The position numbers were made by a program, and so were the translations under genes. Under the pieces are notes generated by a model. That model was not told the DNA's origin. It did no database searches and was given only the letters and a program-made list of their open reading frames with translations. A stretch of 64,000 bases of DNA, from contig NZ_CAKZKO010000138.1 in the NCBI RefSeq assembly GCF_937123705.1, forward strand, positions 1 to 64,000, written 5' to 3'. Positions 36,422 to 45,830 of the stretch are shown here, piece by piece (position 1 is the first letter of the stretch; every line of letters starts with the position of its first letter). The stretch comes from an uncultured Paraglaciecola sp. GTDB taxonomy: Bacteria > Pseudomonadota > Gammaproteobacteria > Enterobacterales > Alteromonadaceae.

Positions 36422-36838
36422 TTACTCGAGTTTGTAGCCCTCACCCTTGAGCCACCGGACTGCGTCTTGATCCGTTGCTACAAAGTGCCGCTGAAAACTA
36501 TCTGTAGAGGGTTTAGGGACATCCTGTCTTGCTGATTTATCAAACAAATCTAATTTAACACTGTCGATATTACTGTTAACTATCGCCTCTCTTTTCAGCC
36601 CTTTAGATCTGCATTCTACAGCCAATTGCATCATGAGTTTTTGACAATCTGGGGTGCAAAGCTCCCACTCTTCAACATTACTGATAAGCACCCATGGCCC
36701 ACCATTAAAAGGTTTGATACTATCATGGATAATGGCACCATAAGCCTTCTCCGTTTCGGCATTCCAAGCACCAGACACATAGGCAATCAACACATTGCCT
36801 TGTCGGGTAACAGTAAAATCACCGTGTTCCTTGAACAT
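36422..36838 (-). CDS. Protein of unknown function, possibly STAS/SpoIIAA-like
   Basis: A 138-residue cytosolic protein. The pattern DFTVTRQGNVLIAYVSGAWNAETEKAYGAII followed by WVLISNVEEWELCTPDCQKLMMQLAVECRSKGLKREAIVN is reminiscent of SpoIIAA-like/STAS folds (strand, helix, strand with an 'own-task' or crypto-sulfate-transporter arrangement), but I cannot assign a family. It is the last gene on the strand before rnpB and lies 13 bases after the AgmX-like gene, so it is probably the end of the motor operon. ATG 36838 is preferred to a TTG at 36844. Confidence 0.65.
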   Translation of the reverse strand: MFKEHGDFTVTRQGNVLIAYVSGAWNAETEKAYGAIIHDSIKPFNGGPWVLISNVEEWELCTPDCQKLMMQLAVECRSKGLKREAIVNSNIDSVKLDLFDKSARQDVPKPSTDSFQRHFVATDQDAVRWLKGEGYKLE

Positions 36839-36851
36839 ACTCAAACCAACC

Positions 36852-37871
36852 TCAAAAGGGTAAAAAATTAAACGAATAATCCAACAGGGTTTGCGTTACC
36901 TGTTGTTCACCAAAATTAATGAGTCGGATGCGACTCAGTAATTTTTTCTCAACATTGGGTGAGGCTAACTCACTCAACACTAACTCTATCTTGGATACCG
37001 AGCCATTGGCCTCTATTTGCAAGCTTACGGTTAGCTTGCCTTGTAAACTAGGATCAGTTCGTAAAGCCTTGCGGTATATAGCGTAAATAGCTCCTTTGTT
37101 GGCATCTAACACTTTACGAATAGACTCGGTATCGCGACTGCCCACTACAGTATCTTCAGTTTCAAGTTGCTTTGCGGCAATTGATGCCAGCCCTTCAGTA
37201 GGGGCGACATACTCGGTATTCTTACGACCTGCTAATTCACCTTTTGAGCCAATATCTGTAGTAAGTGTGCTGGTATTCACGCCGCCACTACCTCCTGATA
37301 CTTTTTTACCAATAAATTTGCGTTGGGTTTTATTGCTGGCTCCAGCACCTTTTATAGTGTTGGTATCGGCTAAATTTTTGAGACTGGCGCTGTCTCGCAA
37401 ACTGGCTAAATCATCTTGAAAAGCCAACAACCCTGATTTTTTAGCTTTTTGCTTGGCTAGTTCGGTGATTTCCTCTTGAGTAGGCACCTTAATCTTAGTG
37501 GGCTTAGGAGGAGCTTTCCTTACAACTTTAGTCGAAACTTTTTTAGGCTCTAGCGGTTTTGGTTTCTCAATTTTGGGCTCTGGAGGCTTAGGTTTAGGCT
37601 CTACTGGTTGGGGTTCGGGTTTAGGGATCGGTTTAGGAGGCTGTACTTTTTTCGGGGTCATCAAGCGTGTTAGCTGCGCCGGTACTTTTTCTTTTTCGGC
37701 ACGGGCCCGCTCAGGTAATTCTTGCCATTTCACTATGCCCGCCATCACTAAAGTGATGCACAACACCGCCATAACAATCATTTTAAAGCGTTTATTTTCA
37801 GGCTCACTAGATGACCATGGTAAAACTGTCACAAACGCATTAGCTGGCATATTCACACTGGCAGTTGTCAT
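36852..37871 (-). CDS. AgmX/PglI C-terminal domain protein (TonB/GltG-like energy transducer)
   Basis: A 339-residue protein with one transmembrane helix (about 29-46), a long proline/lysine-rich stretch (75-140, many P-K and P-E repeats, as in TonB), a Ser/Gly-rich linker, and a C-terminal domain (about 245-339) with the pattern IRKVLDANKGAIYAIYRKALRTDPSLQGKLTVSLQIEANGSV. That domain is the AgmX/PglI type of the Myxococcus gliding machinery, a TonB-C-like fold. It probably crosses the periplasm to transmit ExbB/ExbD motion to outer-membrane partners. It overlaps the upstream exbD by four bases. Confidence 0.88.
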   Translation of the reverse strand: MTTASVNMPANAFVTVLPWSSSEPENKRFKMIVMAVLCITLVMAGIVKWQELPERARAEKEKVPAQLTRLMTPKKVQPPKPIPKPEPQPVEPKPKPPEPKIEKPKPLEPKKVSTKVVRKAPPKPTKIKVPTQEEITELAKQKAKKSGLLAFQDDLASLRDSASLKNLADTNTIKGAGASNKTQRKFIGKKVSGGSGGVNTSTLTTDIGSKGELAGRKNTEYVAPTEGLASIAAKQLETEDTVVGSRDTESIRKVLDANKGAIYAIYRKALRTDPSLQGKLTVSLQIEANGSVSKIELVLSELASPNVEKKLLSRIRLINFGEQQVTQTLLDYSFNFLPF

Positions 37872-38425
37872 AGCTCTGCCTCTGGTACTAGCGTTTGTTG
37901 ATTAGCCTTTGCTGTTGATTCTGGTTGTTGCCCTTCTACCGCTAACGAAATATTGGTAAACCCAGCTTGAGCACAAGTCTGCATAATACGTTTAAGCAAG
38001 GTATAAGGAATATTTTTGTCACCCATAATGGTGATGGCTCTTTCGATATCATTGCCGTCTGCGCCTTTTTCGCCCATGCTTCCTTTGCGATTAATTTGAT
38101 ATTCCAGTTCAGTGGCAAGGGCGGGAATGTGATCCTCTGTTTGATTCAAGATAGTGGCTACATCTGCCAATTTTTGCCCTTGCAGAATAAGGTCGTTGTT
38201 GTTGACCATTAAGATCAGGGTTTCTTTGGCGGCTTGCTGGGCAGTGGACTTGGGTAATTCAACACTTTTACTGTTTTGCAGTACTTGCACATCTGAGGCA
38301 TTAACCATCAGAAAAAACACCAAAATGGTAAAAATATCCATTAACGACACTAAGCTAAGTTTGGAGTCTTTGGCCATACGTTTGTGATGGCGCTCCATGC
38401 GCATGGCTCTGGCTGATTTTTTCAT
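37868..38425 (-). CDS. ExbD/TolR-family motor subunit with the proton-binding Asp
   Basis: A 185-residue protein: short basic N-terminus, a single transmembrane helix SLVSLMDIFTILVFFLMV (about 24-41) and a periplasmic domain. Asp 30 is at the position of the essential protonatable Asp of ExbD/TolR/AglQS. The periplasmic domain has a loop rich in Gly/Asp (RKGSMGEKGADGN). It is coupled by overlaps to both neighbours. With the ExbB protein it forms a proton-driven stator. Confidence 0.9.
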   Translation of the reverse strand: MKKSARAMRMERHHKRMAKDSKLSLVSLMDIFTILVFFLMVNASDVQVLQNSKSVELPKSTAQQAAKETLILMVNNNDLILQGQKLADVATILNQTEDHIPALATELEYQINRKGSMGEKGADGNDIERAITIMGDKNIPYTLLKRIMQTCAQAGFTNISLAVEGQQPESTAKANQQTLVPEAEL

Positions 38426-38994
38426 GGTTGACTCCCAGCGGCGCTGTTTTTAGCGTTTCCTTGGGTGGTTTTATCAATAACCGGTGCATCACCTAAAGAG
38501 ATTTCTGGGAAAAGTTCGGCGTCTACTACAGAGGCAATCAGCACATCTTGATAAGAGCGGGTGGTGTCCATCAAGGCCACAATCACTTGATAAGGAATGT
38601 CTTCTTCTAAGAGTAGAGTGGCGGCTTTTTTATCAATACTTTTGTTGGTTAACGTTTGTTTAATTTGCCTCAGTACCATCTGCAAAGCGGGATAATCGTA
38701 ACCCTGTTCAGTTACGGGCAATTCTTCTACCAAATACCCCTGAGGGTAATACACCGAGATTTTTTCGGCGCGCACCACCAGCTCTAAACGTTGGTCTTTT
38801 TCATCGATATTTATCTCGCTGGCATCGCTAAGTTGCGGCAACGCCAATTCCAAAACGGTAATTCGCGAGAACACCATCATCATCAACAGCACAGGCACTA
38901 GCACTATCATCAAGTTCATAAACGAGGTGATGTCTAGGTCTGCTTCTTTTTTTATATGACGGCCTTTTCGACCGATTCTAGCGCTGCGTGCCAT
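38422..38994 (-). CDS. Second ExbD/TolR-family subunit, Asn in place of the key Asp
   Basis: A 190-residue ExbD paralogue. The single membrane helix ITSFMNLMIVLVPVLLMMMVFS (about 22-43) aligns with the partner protein, but residue 27 is Asn where ExbD proteins have the proton-carrying Asp. The preceding DLDITSF is the usual entry. It probably forms a hetero-oligomer with the Asp-containing subunit. It lies 40 bases after the exbB-like gene and overlaps the next exbD by four bases. Confidence 0.88.
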   Translation of the reverse strand: MARSARIGRKGRHIKKEADLDITSFMNLMIVLVPVLLMMMVFSRITVLELALPQLSDASEINIDEKDQRLELVVRAEKISVYYPQGYLVEELPVTEQGYDYPALQMVLRQIKQTLTNKSIDKKAATLLLEEDIPYQVIVALMDTTRSYQDVLIASVVDAELFPEISLGDAPVIDKTTQGNAKNSAAGSQP

Positions 38995-39034
38995 GCTGTA
39001 TTCCTATGCTTTGATAATCGAAATGTGCAAACTA

Positions 39035-39706
39035 CTAAGCGTTATCGGTGGCACGAGAATTTGTATTCAGATCATTGCGGGCAATCAGGCCGTTTAGACA
39101 TTTCACTCCCGCCATTTCCATACTGTCAATGATTTCAGTGGTTTTGGTTTGTAACACCGAGTGAAATACCAATAGAGGAATGGCCGAAATCAATCCAAAA
39201 GCTGTGGTGTTCATGGCCACCGAAATACTTTGCGACAACAAGCTGGCTTTTTCTGAAGGATCAGCGGTGGCAACGGCAGAAAACGCCGCAATCAAACCAA
39301 TAATGGTTCCTAACAAACCTAATAGCGTAGAAATATTGGCCAAGGTCGCTAAATAGGCCGTGCGTTTTTCAAGTCTAGGGGTGGTTTCCATTAACCCTTC
39401 TTCCATAGCGTACTCGATGTCTTCACGCCTTTGACTGTGATCCAATCGCGCCAAACCTGCGCCGATAATACGGCTAATGGGCGCTTTATCGGTACTCGCA
39501 AAACCTAATACCCCTTTGTAATCATGTTTATCGAGTAGCGGCTCCATTTGTTTAAAGGCTTTTTTATTCACACTTTTAGAAAAGCTTAAAAATAAATAAC
39601 GTTCGATCACAATAGCCAGACCAATTGCCAAAACAACGGCAATAGGAAACATAAAGGTACCGCCCTCTTGGAAAAACCGTACTACCACTTCAAAAAAATC
39701 CATCAC
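39035..39706 (-). CDS. MotA/TolQ/ExbB-family proton channel protein
   Basis: A 223-residue inner-membrane protein with three transmembrane helices: about 14-36 (GTFMFPIAVVLAIGLAIVIERYLFL), 115-140 (LATLANISTLLGLLGTIIGLIAAFSAV) and 155-180 (QSISVAMNTTAFGLISAIPLLVFHSVL). The last two carry the conserved TLLGLLGTxxGL and AxxTTAxGLxxAIP motifs of ExbB/TolQ. It is the first component of the ExbB-ExbD-ExbD-AgmX block and most resembles AglR/TolQ-type motors outside the canonical tonB and tol loci. Confidence 0.93.
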   Translation of the reverse strand: MMDFFEVVVRFFQEGGTFMFPIAVVLAIGLAIVIERYLFLSFSKSVNKKAFKQMEPLLDKHDYKGVLGFASTDKAPISRIIGAGLARLDHSQRREDIEYAMEEGLMETTPRLEKRTAYLATLANISTLLGLLGTIIGLIAAFSAVATADPSEKASLLSQSISVAMNTTAFGLISAIPLLVFHSVLQTKTTEIIDSMEMAGVKCLNGLIARNDLNTNSRATDNA

Positions 39707-39788
39707 TGACTCCTACTTTTTAATCTGTTCATTCTACTCTCAACCTTAGGTTGTTGGGTATTAGCCTTAAGGCCGGGGTATGTTTCTG

Positions 39789-40064
39789 TTATCTAGAGTT
39801 AGGACTATCTAACATTTGAATTTGTAACCTGAGTTCATCCCTTTGCAAGGGCACAAATTTTTTATTTATGCGCTCTACTATGGGGCTAGGTAGGCTTTGT
39901 TTGGTTTTAGGTGGTTGCCAAGGCACTATAGTTAACACTTTGGGTTGCTCTTGACTGGCCCGAATAGTTTCTTCTAGCTTGATGACCGCAGGCTGTTGGG
40001 CATTACCTAAACCTAGCTGAAAAACAAGATAGAACCCCGCTAAGTAAACAATTCGACTGTTCAT
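39789..40064 (-). CDS. Small exported protein of the motor operon
   Basis: A 91-residue protein with a signal peptide (about 1-22, ending GNA-QQ). The mature 69 residues contain VLTIVPWQPPKTKQSLPSP and a basic-acidic C-terminus. I recognise no domain. It overlaps the upstream TPR lipoprotein gene by four bases (ATGA), which ties it to the complex. Probably a periplasmic accessory factor. Confidence 0.7.
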   Translation of the reverse strand: MNSRIVYLAGFYLVFQLGLGNAQQPAVIKLEETIRASQEQPKVLTIVPWQPPKTKQSLPSPIVERINKKFVPLQRDELRLQIQMLDSPNSR

Positions 40065-40789
40065 TGTCTGGTTCCTTGTTGTGGGTTTTGCTCAGCAGCT
40101 TTTATTTGTCTTTGTAAATCGATTATCCAGCCTTTTAATTGCCGAGAATCGTCATTAGATAACCCTTGGTACAGTTTATAGTCAGCTAAGGCTTGGATTT
40201 TTTCACCTAGGTATAAATCATATAATATGCCGCGATTAAGATAAGCAGCCGCAAACCCTGGCCAGCTTTTAATGGCTAATTGATAATGGGCCAAGGATTC
40301 TTGAAACTGCCCTTGCTGACGTTGCAATTGTGCCATCTCATTGTGAGCAAGATAATTTAGCGGGTTAGCCTCTAGGGCGTTTTCAAGATAACCTTCAATA
40401 TCTTGAAGCTGTTGTTCACTGGCATCTCTGTTGAGCATTTTTGTCACTAGCGCCAGCTGCAACCACACACCTGAAAGATTGGGTTGTTGTTCTGACAATC
40501 GCAAAAACGCTTCTCTAGCCTGACTAAGTTCACCTTGCTGCTTGAGCAACAAGGCTCCTTTAAATTGACTTAAAGCAGCGGCGCTAAACTTATGTTTACC
40601 GGCCTGAATTTTGTATAGGTTTGGCTTAGCTTGTAAGGCCAGCACTTTAATTTGCAGAGGCGTTAAAGACGCCGATGGCACTTGAGTTGTAGTTTTTTCA
40701 GCTTCAAAAACGCTAGGCAAGTTTGAACAACTGTTAAGAGCAGTGATACTCAGCAAACAAAAAACAGCCCAACCCTTAGTAAATTTCAT
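40061..40789 (-). CDS. TPR lipoprotein
   Basis: A 242-residue lipoprotein (signal peptide ending LNSC, Cys 21). TPR units run from about residue 70 to 215: GALLLKQQGELSQAREAFLRLSEQQPN, YLENALEANPLNYLAHNEMAQLQRQQGQFQESLAHYQLAIKSWPG and AAAYLNRGILYDLYLGEKIQALADYKLYQGLS. It overlaps the previous TPR gene by 14 bases. In size and design it resembles GltE-type TPR lipoproteins of Myxococcus, but homology cannot be shown by eye. Confidence 0.85.
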   Translation of the reverse strand: MKFTKGWAVFCLLSITALNSCSNLPSVFEAEKTTTQVPSASLTPLQIKVLALQAKPNLYKIQAGKHKFSAAALSQFKGALLLKQQGELSQAREAFLRLSEQQPNLSGVWLQLALVTKMLNRDASEQQLQDIEGYLENALEANPLNYLAHNEMAQLQRQQGQFQESLAHYQLAIKSWPGFAAAYLNRGILYDLYLGEKIQALADYKLYQGLSNDDSRQLKGWIIDLQRQIKAAEQNPQQGTRQ

Positions 40790-43700
40790 CTGTTACCTCA
40801 ACACCGATTTCTTGTTTGTTATACCTACCCGGTAACAGGGTTTGTAAGGCGCTAAAACTTTTCTTCACCCATTTATCATAACTACCTTGCCAACTACGTT
40901 TAACGTTGGTTTCATGAATGTCGATGGCTTGCTCTTCAAAGGGATAGGCTTGCTCTTCGAGTAATAAGTCGTATTGTTCTAGCTCTAAAGCATTCAAGTT
41001 TTTAGGCTTACTTGAAGCCATTAAATCTTTGGCAAGTTGGTGATAAATATCGGCGATGCCAAAGTTGGCGGCTGTGGTGAATTCCTCAACTTTGTATTCT
41101 AAGGTTTTATTGTAAGCGTTTAAGGCACTATTTAAAGCTGATTTTTTCTTGGCTAAGCTGGCGTTAAGTGGCAGGGTTAGTTTGATTTTTTTATAGGCAT
41201 ATAACTTATCGGAGGCGAACACATTGGCTGCCATAGCCGCTAAATAACGACTTCGATCACTGCGCTGCATATCTGCTGACTGTTGCGCCTGTTGGTCTGC
41301 TTGAATTAATTTATTCAGCCAAAAACGTCTTTTACTGGCTTCATTACTGGCAAGGTAAAACTCACTCATAATAAACCGGGCTTGGTTGGCTTCTGCAAAA
41401 GGCTTAGGGTAACTGTGGGCGTATGTGCGGTATGCATCTAACGCTTGTTGCCTGTTATCAATCTTATGCAAATATTGGGCGGCCACGTACAAGGCTTGTC
41501 TGCCTTGTTCGGTTTGAGGATTGACCTGATGCAAGGCTAACAATTCATCGGCGGCTTGTTGCCAGTTTTCATTTTGTTGATAGGCTTCAATTAATTTTCC
41601 TTGAATGTTGGCAGTCAGCTTGTTGTTAGGAAATCGCTTTCTAAAGTCTTCAAATAAATCAATCCCCTGCTGCCATTCTCCCATCTCTAACAAGTAGTTA
41701 GCGGCATCATACTGGGCATTAATGCGGATCGCCGATTGAGGTGCTTTTGCTATGACCCGCAAAAAGTCATTCACCGCCAAGGGCAAGTAGTTCTTGGCCA
41801 CATTTTGCTCACCTTGTTTGTAAATACTTGCGGCGAGTCGCTCCCTTAGATCCAAGTAACGCTTATCATTGGCCGGCAACAACTGCATGATAGTTTCGTA
41901 AGTACTTTCGGCTGGGGCGAAGCGTTGCAATGCAAATTGACTATGACCCACCACCAAATGACTCGCCAAGCGTTGTTTGGTGGGTATGTCTGTTGGCCAA
42001 TTCAGCAGTTGTTGCGCCGCCGCGATGGCAAGCTCATAACGGGTTAAGGTAAATAACTGCTGCATGCTGTTATACAAAATATCTCTAGCCCGTGGATCAT
42101 CGGCAAAGTACTTAACAAAATCTTCTTGAGAATTGAGTTGCCTATCTAACCAGCTAAGGGCCTGCTTATTGTCATCTTCAAGCACAGGCTGTTTCGAAAG
42201 CGTCTGAATTTTTTGATAGGCCAAAATAGCAGCATACCCTGCTTCTGCAGCTTTAGGATGGGCCTTAGTTAACGTGGACTGCCCTTGGGTGTGCTCATAG
42301 GCATAACGCTCGAACGCGTTAATTGACTCACTATAATGCTGGGCTTCAAATAATGCTTCACCTAAACGGTAAGTGAGTTCGGGGGTTTGCTTATCATCTG
42401 GAAAAGTAGCAATAAACTGCTGGTACCACTTAGCGGCTAACAATAGCGCCGCTGTAGATTGCTGTTTTAAAGCTTGAGTTGTAGCCCCAACTTTATCACT
42501 ATCTTTGTTTTCTACACTAGCCACCGCTAGCATCTGCCCACGACTATGCTCGTATTGCGCCAGCTCCTGTAAATAGTCATTTAAATGGGGAGCCACTTGT
42601 TCTTGCAATACAATCGGCCAATTCAGCCAATACTCGCCTCCAATGCCATAACGCGTGACAAAGCGCTGCTTGGCGGGCAACACTAAAGTAGGAAACTTCC
42701 CTAAAATGTAGGCATCTATTTGTTTGACTGCAAAAATAGGGGCTTGAAAATGTTCGCTGTGCACTTCGGTAAAGGCTTGAAAGGCTTTGGCACTGTCGCT
42801 ATATCTGTCTTTATTTAGATAGTGCTGTGCCAAAGCGTTATACAATACATATTCATAGTGCCTATTGTCGACTTGCTGAAAATGCGCCGCTACGCTAGCC
42901 GCGGGGCTTGAATACTGATTGTCGAGATAAGAGAACAACAAACTCATAATGCGAATAGTGTCATTTACTAAGCGTTTTTCACCCAAAGGTAAAAGCTCGA
43001 TTTGAGCCTGACTGTCTACCTGAGACAACATAGATTCAGCAACAATTTCATTGGGTAATTTATGATCAAGCAAATTTGTAAACGCCTTTAATGCCTCACT
43101 TTGCTGTTCGTTCTTAAAATAACTCCATCCCAACATATAAGCGGCAGTGCCGTAATACGGGCTGTGTTCACCTTGCACTAAAACCTTGCGATAGGCTCCA
43201 ATAGCCTTTGTATAGGCTGCACGATTAAACTCCACTTCTCCCATCCTAAAATGAATTTCACTTAGGTACTGGTTATCTGGAAATGTCTGTAATAAGGTTT
43301 GTAAGGTTGCAAAACTCTGTTGCATTTGCCCTTGCTGCTCGTATGCCTTGGCAAGTTGATATAACACATCAACATTTTCTGGATTGTGGGGATGATCCAC
43401 CAGCAATTGCTTATATTGACTGATAGCGACAGCAAATAGCGGCTGAGGGGCCAAGCTCTTATTTAAGGCGTCCGAATCTGTTGGCTCGCCTTCTTCATAC
43501 ATCTGCTCAGCTAAAGACACTTCTAAATCGGCCAGTCGATATTGCACTATTTGTTTAGTTTGGGGTGAGCGCACCAAATCGAGCAGTGCTTTATATGAAT
43601 CACGCATGGTTTCAGTTTTGGGTTGCTCAAGAGGCGTGTGATCTAATGGAAGAGGTTCAAAATACACGTCGCCTAAGGTTTGATTAGCTGCAGAGGATGT

Positions 43701-43796
43701 GGATTGGGAGTGGGAACTGCCACTAGGCGCTGTGCCACATCCAATTAACGGCAACATCAATCCAAAGTTAAGCAGCACACCATAACGCAACTTCAT
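40776..43796 (-). CDS. Large TPR lipoprotein
   Basis: A 1006-residue lipoprotein (lipobox LIGC, Cys 20), so probably on the periplasmic side of the outer membrane. TPR-like helical pairs cover most of the length, for example VDVLYQLAKAYEQQGQMQQSFATLQTLLQTFPD (about 140), FRMGEVEFNRAAYTKAIGAYRKVL (about 180), YRLGEALFEAQHYSESINAFERYAYEH (about 475) and ALYVAAQYLHKIDNRQQALDAYRTYAHSYP (about 770). It is likely a scaffold for the trans-envelope complex. It overlaps both neighbours. Confidence 0.88.
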   Translation of the reverse strand: MKLRYGVLLNFGLMLPLIGCGTAPSGSSHSQSTSSAANQTLGDVYFEPLPLDHTPLEQPKTETMRDSYKALLDLVRSPQTKQIVQYRLADLEVSLAEQMYEEGEPTDSDALNKSLAPQPLFAVAISQYKQLLVDHPHNPENVDVLYQLAKAYEQQGQMQQSFATLQTLLQTFPDNQYLSEIHFRMGEVEFNRAAYTKAIGAYRKVLVQGEHSPYYGTAAYMLGWSYFKNEQQSEALKAFTNLLDHKLPNEIVAESMLSQVDSQAQIELLPLGEKRLVNDTIRIMSLLFSYLDNQYSSPAASVAAHFQQVDNRHYEYVLYNALAQHYLNKDRYSDSAKAFQAFTEVHSEHFQAPIFAVKQIDAYILGKFPTLVLPAKQRFVTRYGIGGEYWLNWPIVLQEQVAPHLNDYLQELAQYEHSRGQMLAVASVENKDSDKVGATTQALKQQSTAALLLAAKWYQQFIATFPDDKQTPELTYRLGEALFEAQHYSESINAFERYAYEHTQGQSTLTKAHPKAAEAGYAAILAYQKIQTLSKQPVLEDDNKQALSWLDRQLNSQEDFVKYFADDPRARDILYNSMQQLFTLTRYELAIAAAQQLLNWPTDIPTKQRLASHLVVGHSQFALQRFAPAESTYETIMQLLPANDKRYLDLRERLAASIYKQGEQNVAKNYLPLAVNDFLRVIAKAPQSAIRINAQYDAANYLLEMGEWQQGIDLFEDFRKRFPNNKLTANIQGKLIEAYQQNENWQQAADELLALHQVNPQTEQGRQALYVAAQYLHKIDNRQQALDAYRTYAHSYPKPFAEANQARFIMSEFYLASNEASKRRFWLNKLIQADQQAQQSADMQRSDRSRYLAAMAANVFASDKLYAYKKIKLTLPLNASLAKKKSALNSALNAYNKTLEYKVEEFTTAANFGIADIYHQLAKDLMASSKPKNLNALELEQYDLLLEEQAYPFEEQAIDIHETNVKRSWQGSYDKWVKKSFSALQTLLPGRYNKQEIGVEVTDEIY

Positions 43797-45829
43797 AGTT
43801 GCACATCCTTGTTTTCTGGCACCCTAGGTTCTGGGATAAGCTTGTCACTGTGTTTTTGCAGTGCTTGATCATTCAAACGCACCACGGCCAATTGCGCCTG
43901 TAAAATATAGTGTCTGACTTTCTGCTTGTGCGCTTGGATAAACTGATTAAAGGTATCAGATAACTGTGCAATCAGCGCCTCTTGTATCAGCTCACTGCTA
44001 ACAATTTCATCATCAATACGCTGAGCCAAAGCACTGACTCTATGGCGCTGCGCGGCAAAATCTGGTGTAGCGGCGAGTTGTTTAAGCAATTGTTGCTGAC
44101 GTTGCTGGGTTTGAATGATGTCATTATCGAGTTGCTGCAAGGCTTTTTTCGCTTGCCATTTATTTGCTGGAAACGCTTCACTTGCTTGCCAAATCAAACG
44201 TCCTGCAACACGTTCAATGCGCTCTGCGTAGCTGTTTTTTAAAGGTGCTTGGTTGTGCTGTTTTTTAAGAGCCTTAATCCTTGCTAACCGAATTTTTGAA
44301 CGCGCCACGCGGCTTAACCATTGTTGACTCTGTTGACTCATTAAGACTTGGCCGTCTTGCTGCTCCTCGGCGCTAGCTAAAATCGCCGCAAGGGTATTTC
44401 GCTGTGCTTGTAGTGCCGGTAATTGTGCCAAATTTTGGTCCTGTAAAATGTGTTCGGCGCGCTTGGATCGTTCGATTTTTCGTTCGTCTAACATCAAATG
44501 ATAATGCTGCATTTGTTGTTGCCAATTTTGTAGCTGAACATGCATATCTCGATTTTCAGATAAAGCCGACAAAACCGCCCTAAACTCACTACTAACAGAC
44601 ACTGTATTGAATAACTCGGCCGCATTAAACTGTTGCCCTTTGTCTTTAAGGGATAGACTTACATCATAATCATCATGTGGTTGGCCCTTAGTATTTGGCA
44701 ATAAATCCAAAATAAATTGCGGCTGTTTAACTTGCTGCTCTGCTTGATTTAAACCTGTTAAAGCCTGTTTAAAACGCTCTAGTCCTAGTTTAAGCAACTG
44801 CATAGATTGTGTGGGAGCAAAGGCTTTTTCATAGGCATAGGCGCTGGCTAAATAGGCTTCTAAGGTATATTCACTATTATGTGGGGTGTGGATCAGTCGC
44901 TGCCATATGGCCAATGCGGTTTGTAACTCACCCCTTTTAGAAGCGGCCCAGCCATAACCTAATAATGCGGCCTGCGCGTCTAATCCATCGCTGCGAATAT
45001 TTTTAAATGCTCGAAACGCTTTGTGGGGTTGGTTGTTTTGAAGCAAGGTATAACCCAAGGTGAGATTAGCGCGATCACGAATGGCATCACGCTCCGCTGT
45101 AATATTCGTCTCACTATTTTCAGTAAAAATGGGGGCCGCCCAACCCAGCCAACTTTGAGAAGTGCTGGATTGATTGTTGGCTAAATTAGATAAACCCGCT
45201 ATTGCTAGTTGACTATCTCCCTTGTGCAATAAGGCAAGGGCTTGATTATATTGAACGTAATCGCGATAAATCGACGCATCTGATAATTGTTGTAACCATT
45301 GAATGTTTTTACCACCTTGATCTTCAGACAATAAAAATCCATACAGTTGCGATTGCATGTATAACCAGTTGTCGCGAGTCGAAATATCAAAATATTGATT
45401 GGCATCTTGTTGACTAATTTTCTGAAATGCTTGGGCTGCTTCTGGATACAGACGTTTTTTGTAATAGGTTTTTCCAAGCAGTAACCAAGAATAAGCGGTG
45501 ACATCTGCTGCGGGATTGCTTTTTAGTAAGCGTAAGAATATTTCAGCGGCCTGATCATCCAAACCATAAGCCAAACTAATCCCCCCTTTTAGTAGCTCGG
45601 GCTCGACTTGGTAACCACTTAAGTACTCTGGAATATGATCCAAGCCATCAGGGTATTTTTGTTGCAAAATAGCCAAATAAGTTAAGGCTAAAGAAAAATT
45701 GCCTTGGTAATACTCATACAACACTTGCTGATACGTTTTTTCAAGCTCAACAGAATGTGTTTGCCTTACCTGTTGAGCATGACATATAAATGCTACACAA
45801 CAGCCTAGCCCACATAGCCACTTCCACAT
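43793..45829 (-). CDS. Exported TPR/coiled-coil protein
   Basis: A 678-residue protein with a signal peptide (about 1-18, ending CHA-QQ). TPR-like units fill roughly residues 25-380 (YQQVLYEYYQGNFSLALTYLAILQQKYPDG; LLLGKTYYKKRLYPEAAQAFQKISQQ; GYGWAASKRGELQTALAIWQRLIH). The C-terminal 280 residues are long, Gln-rich helices with coiled-coil character (LQNWQQQMQHYHLMLDERKIERSKRAEHIL and later). Likely periplasmic. It starts one base after the stop of the upstream gene and overlaps the next by four bases. Confidence 0.85.
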   Translation of the reverse strand: MWKWLCGLGCCVAFICHAQQVRQTHSVELEKTYQQVLYEYYQGNFSLALTYLAILQQKYPDGLDHIPEYLSGYQVEPELLKGGISLAYGLDDQAAEIFLRLLKSNPAADVTAYSWLLLGKTYYKKRLYPEAAQAFQKISQQDANQYFDISTRDNWLYMQSQLYGFLLSEDQGGKNIQWLQQLSDASIYRDYVQYNQALALLHKGDSQLAIAGLSNLANNQSSTSQSWLGWAAPIFTENSETNITAERDAIRDRANLTLGYTLLQNNQPHKAFRAFKNIRSDGLDAQAALLGYGWAASKRGELQTALAIWQRLIHTPHNSEYTLEAYLASAYAYEKAFAPTQSMQLLKLGLERFKQALTGLNQAEQQVKQPQFILDLLPNTKGQPHDDYDVSLSLKDKGQQFNAAELFNTVSVSSEFRAVLSALSENRDMHVQLQNWQQQMQHYHLMLDERKIERSKRAEHILQDQNLAQLPALQAQRNTLAAILASAEEQQDGQVLMSQQSQQWLSRVARSKIRLARIKALKKQHNQAPLKNSYAERIERVAGRLIWQASEAFPANKWQAKKALQQLDNDIIQTQQRQQQLLKQLAATPDFAAQRHRVSALAQRIDDEIVSSELIQEALIAQLSDTFNQFIQAHKQKVRHYILQAQLAVVRLNDQALQKHSDKLIPEPRVPENKDVQL

Positions 45830-45830
45830 A

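Noticed and set aside
36852..39706. Canonical TonB-ExbB-ExbD or Tol system
   Set aside because: Two ExbD paralogues, an AgmX/PglI C-terminal domain, no TolA/TolB/Pal, and TPR/outer-membrane partners in the operon point to an Agl/Glt-like motor instead.
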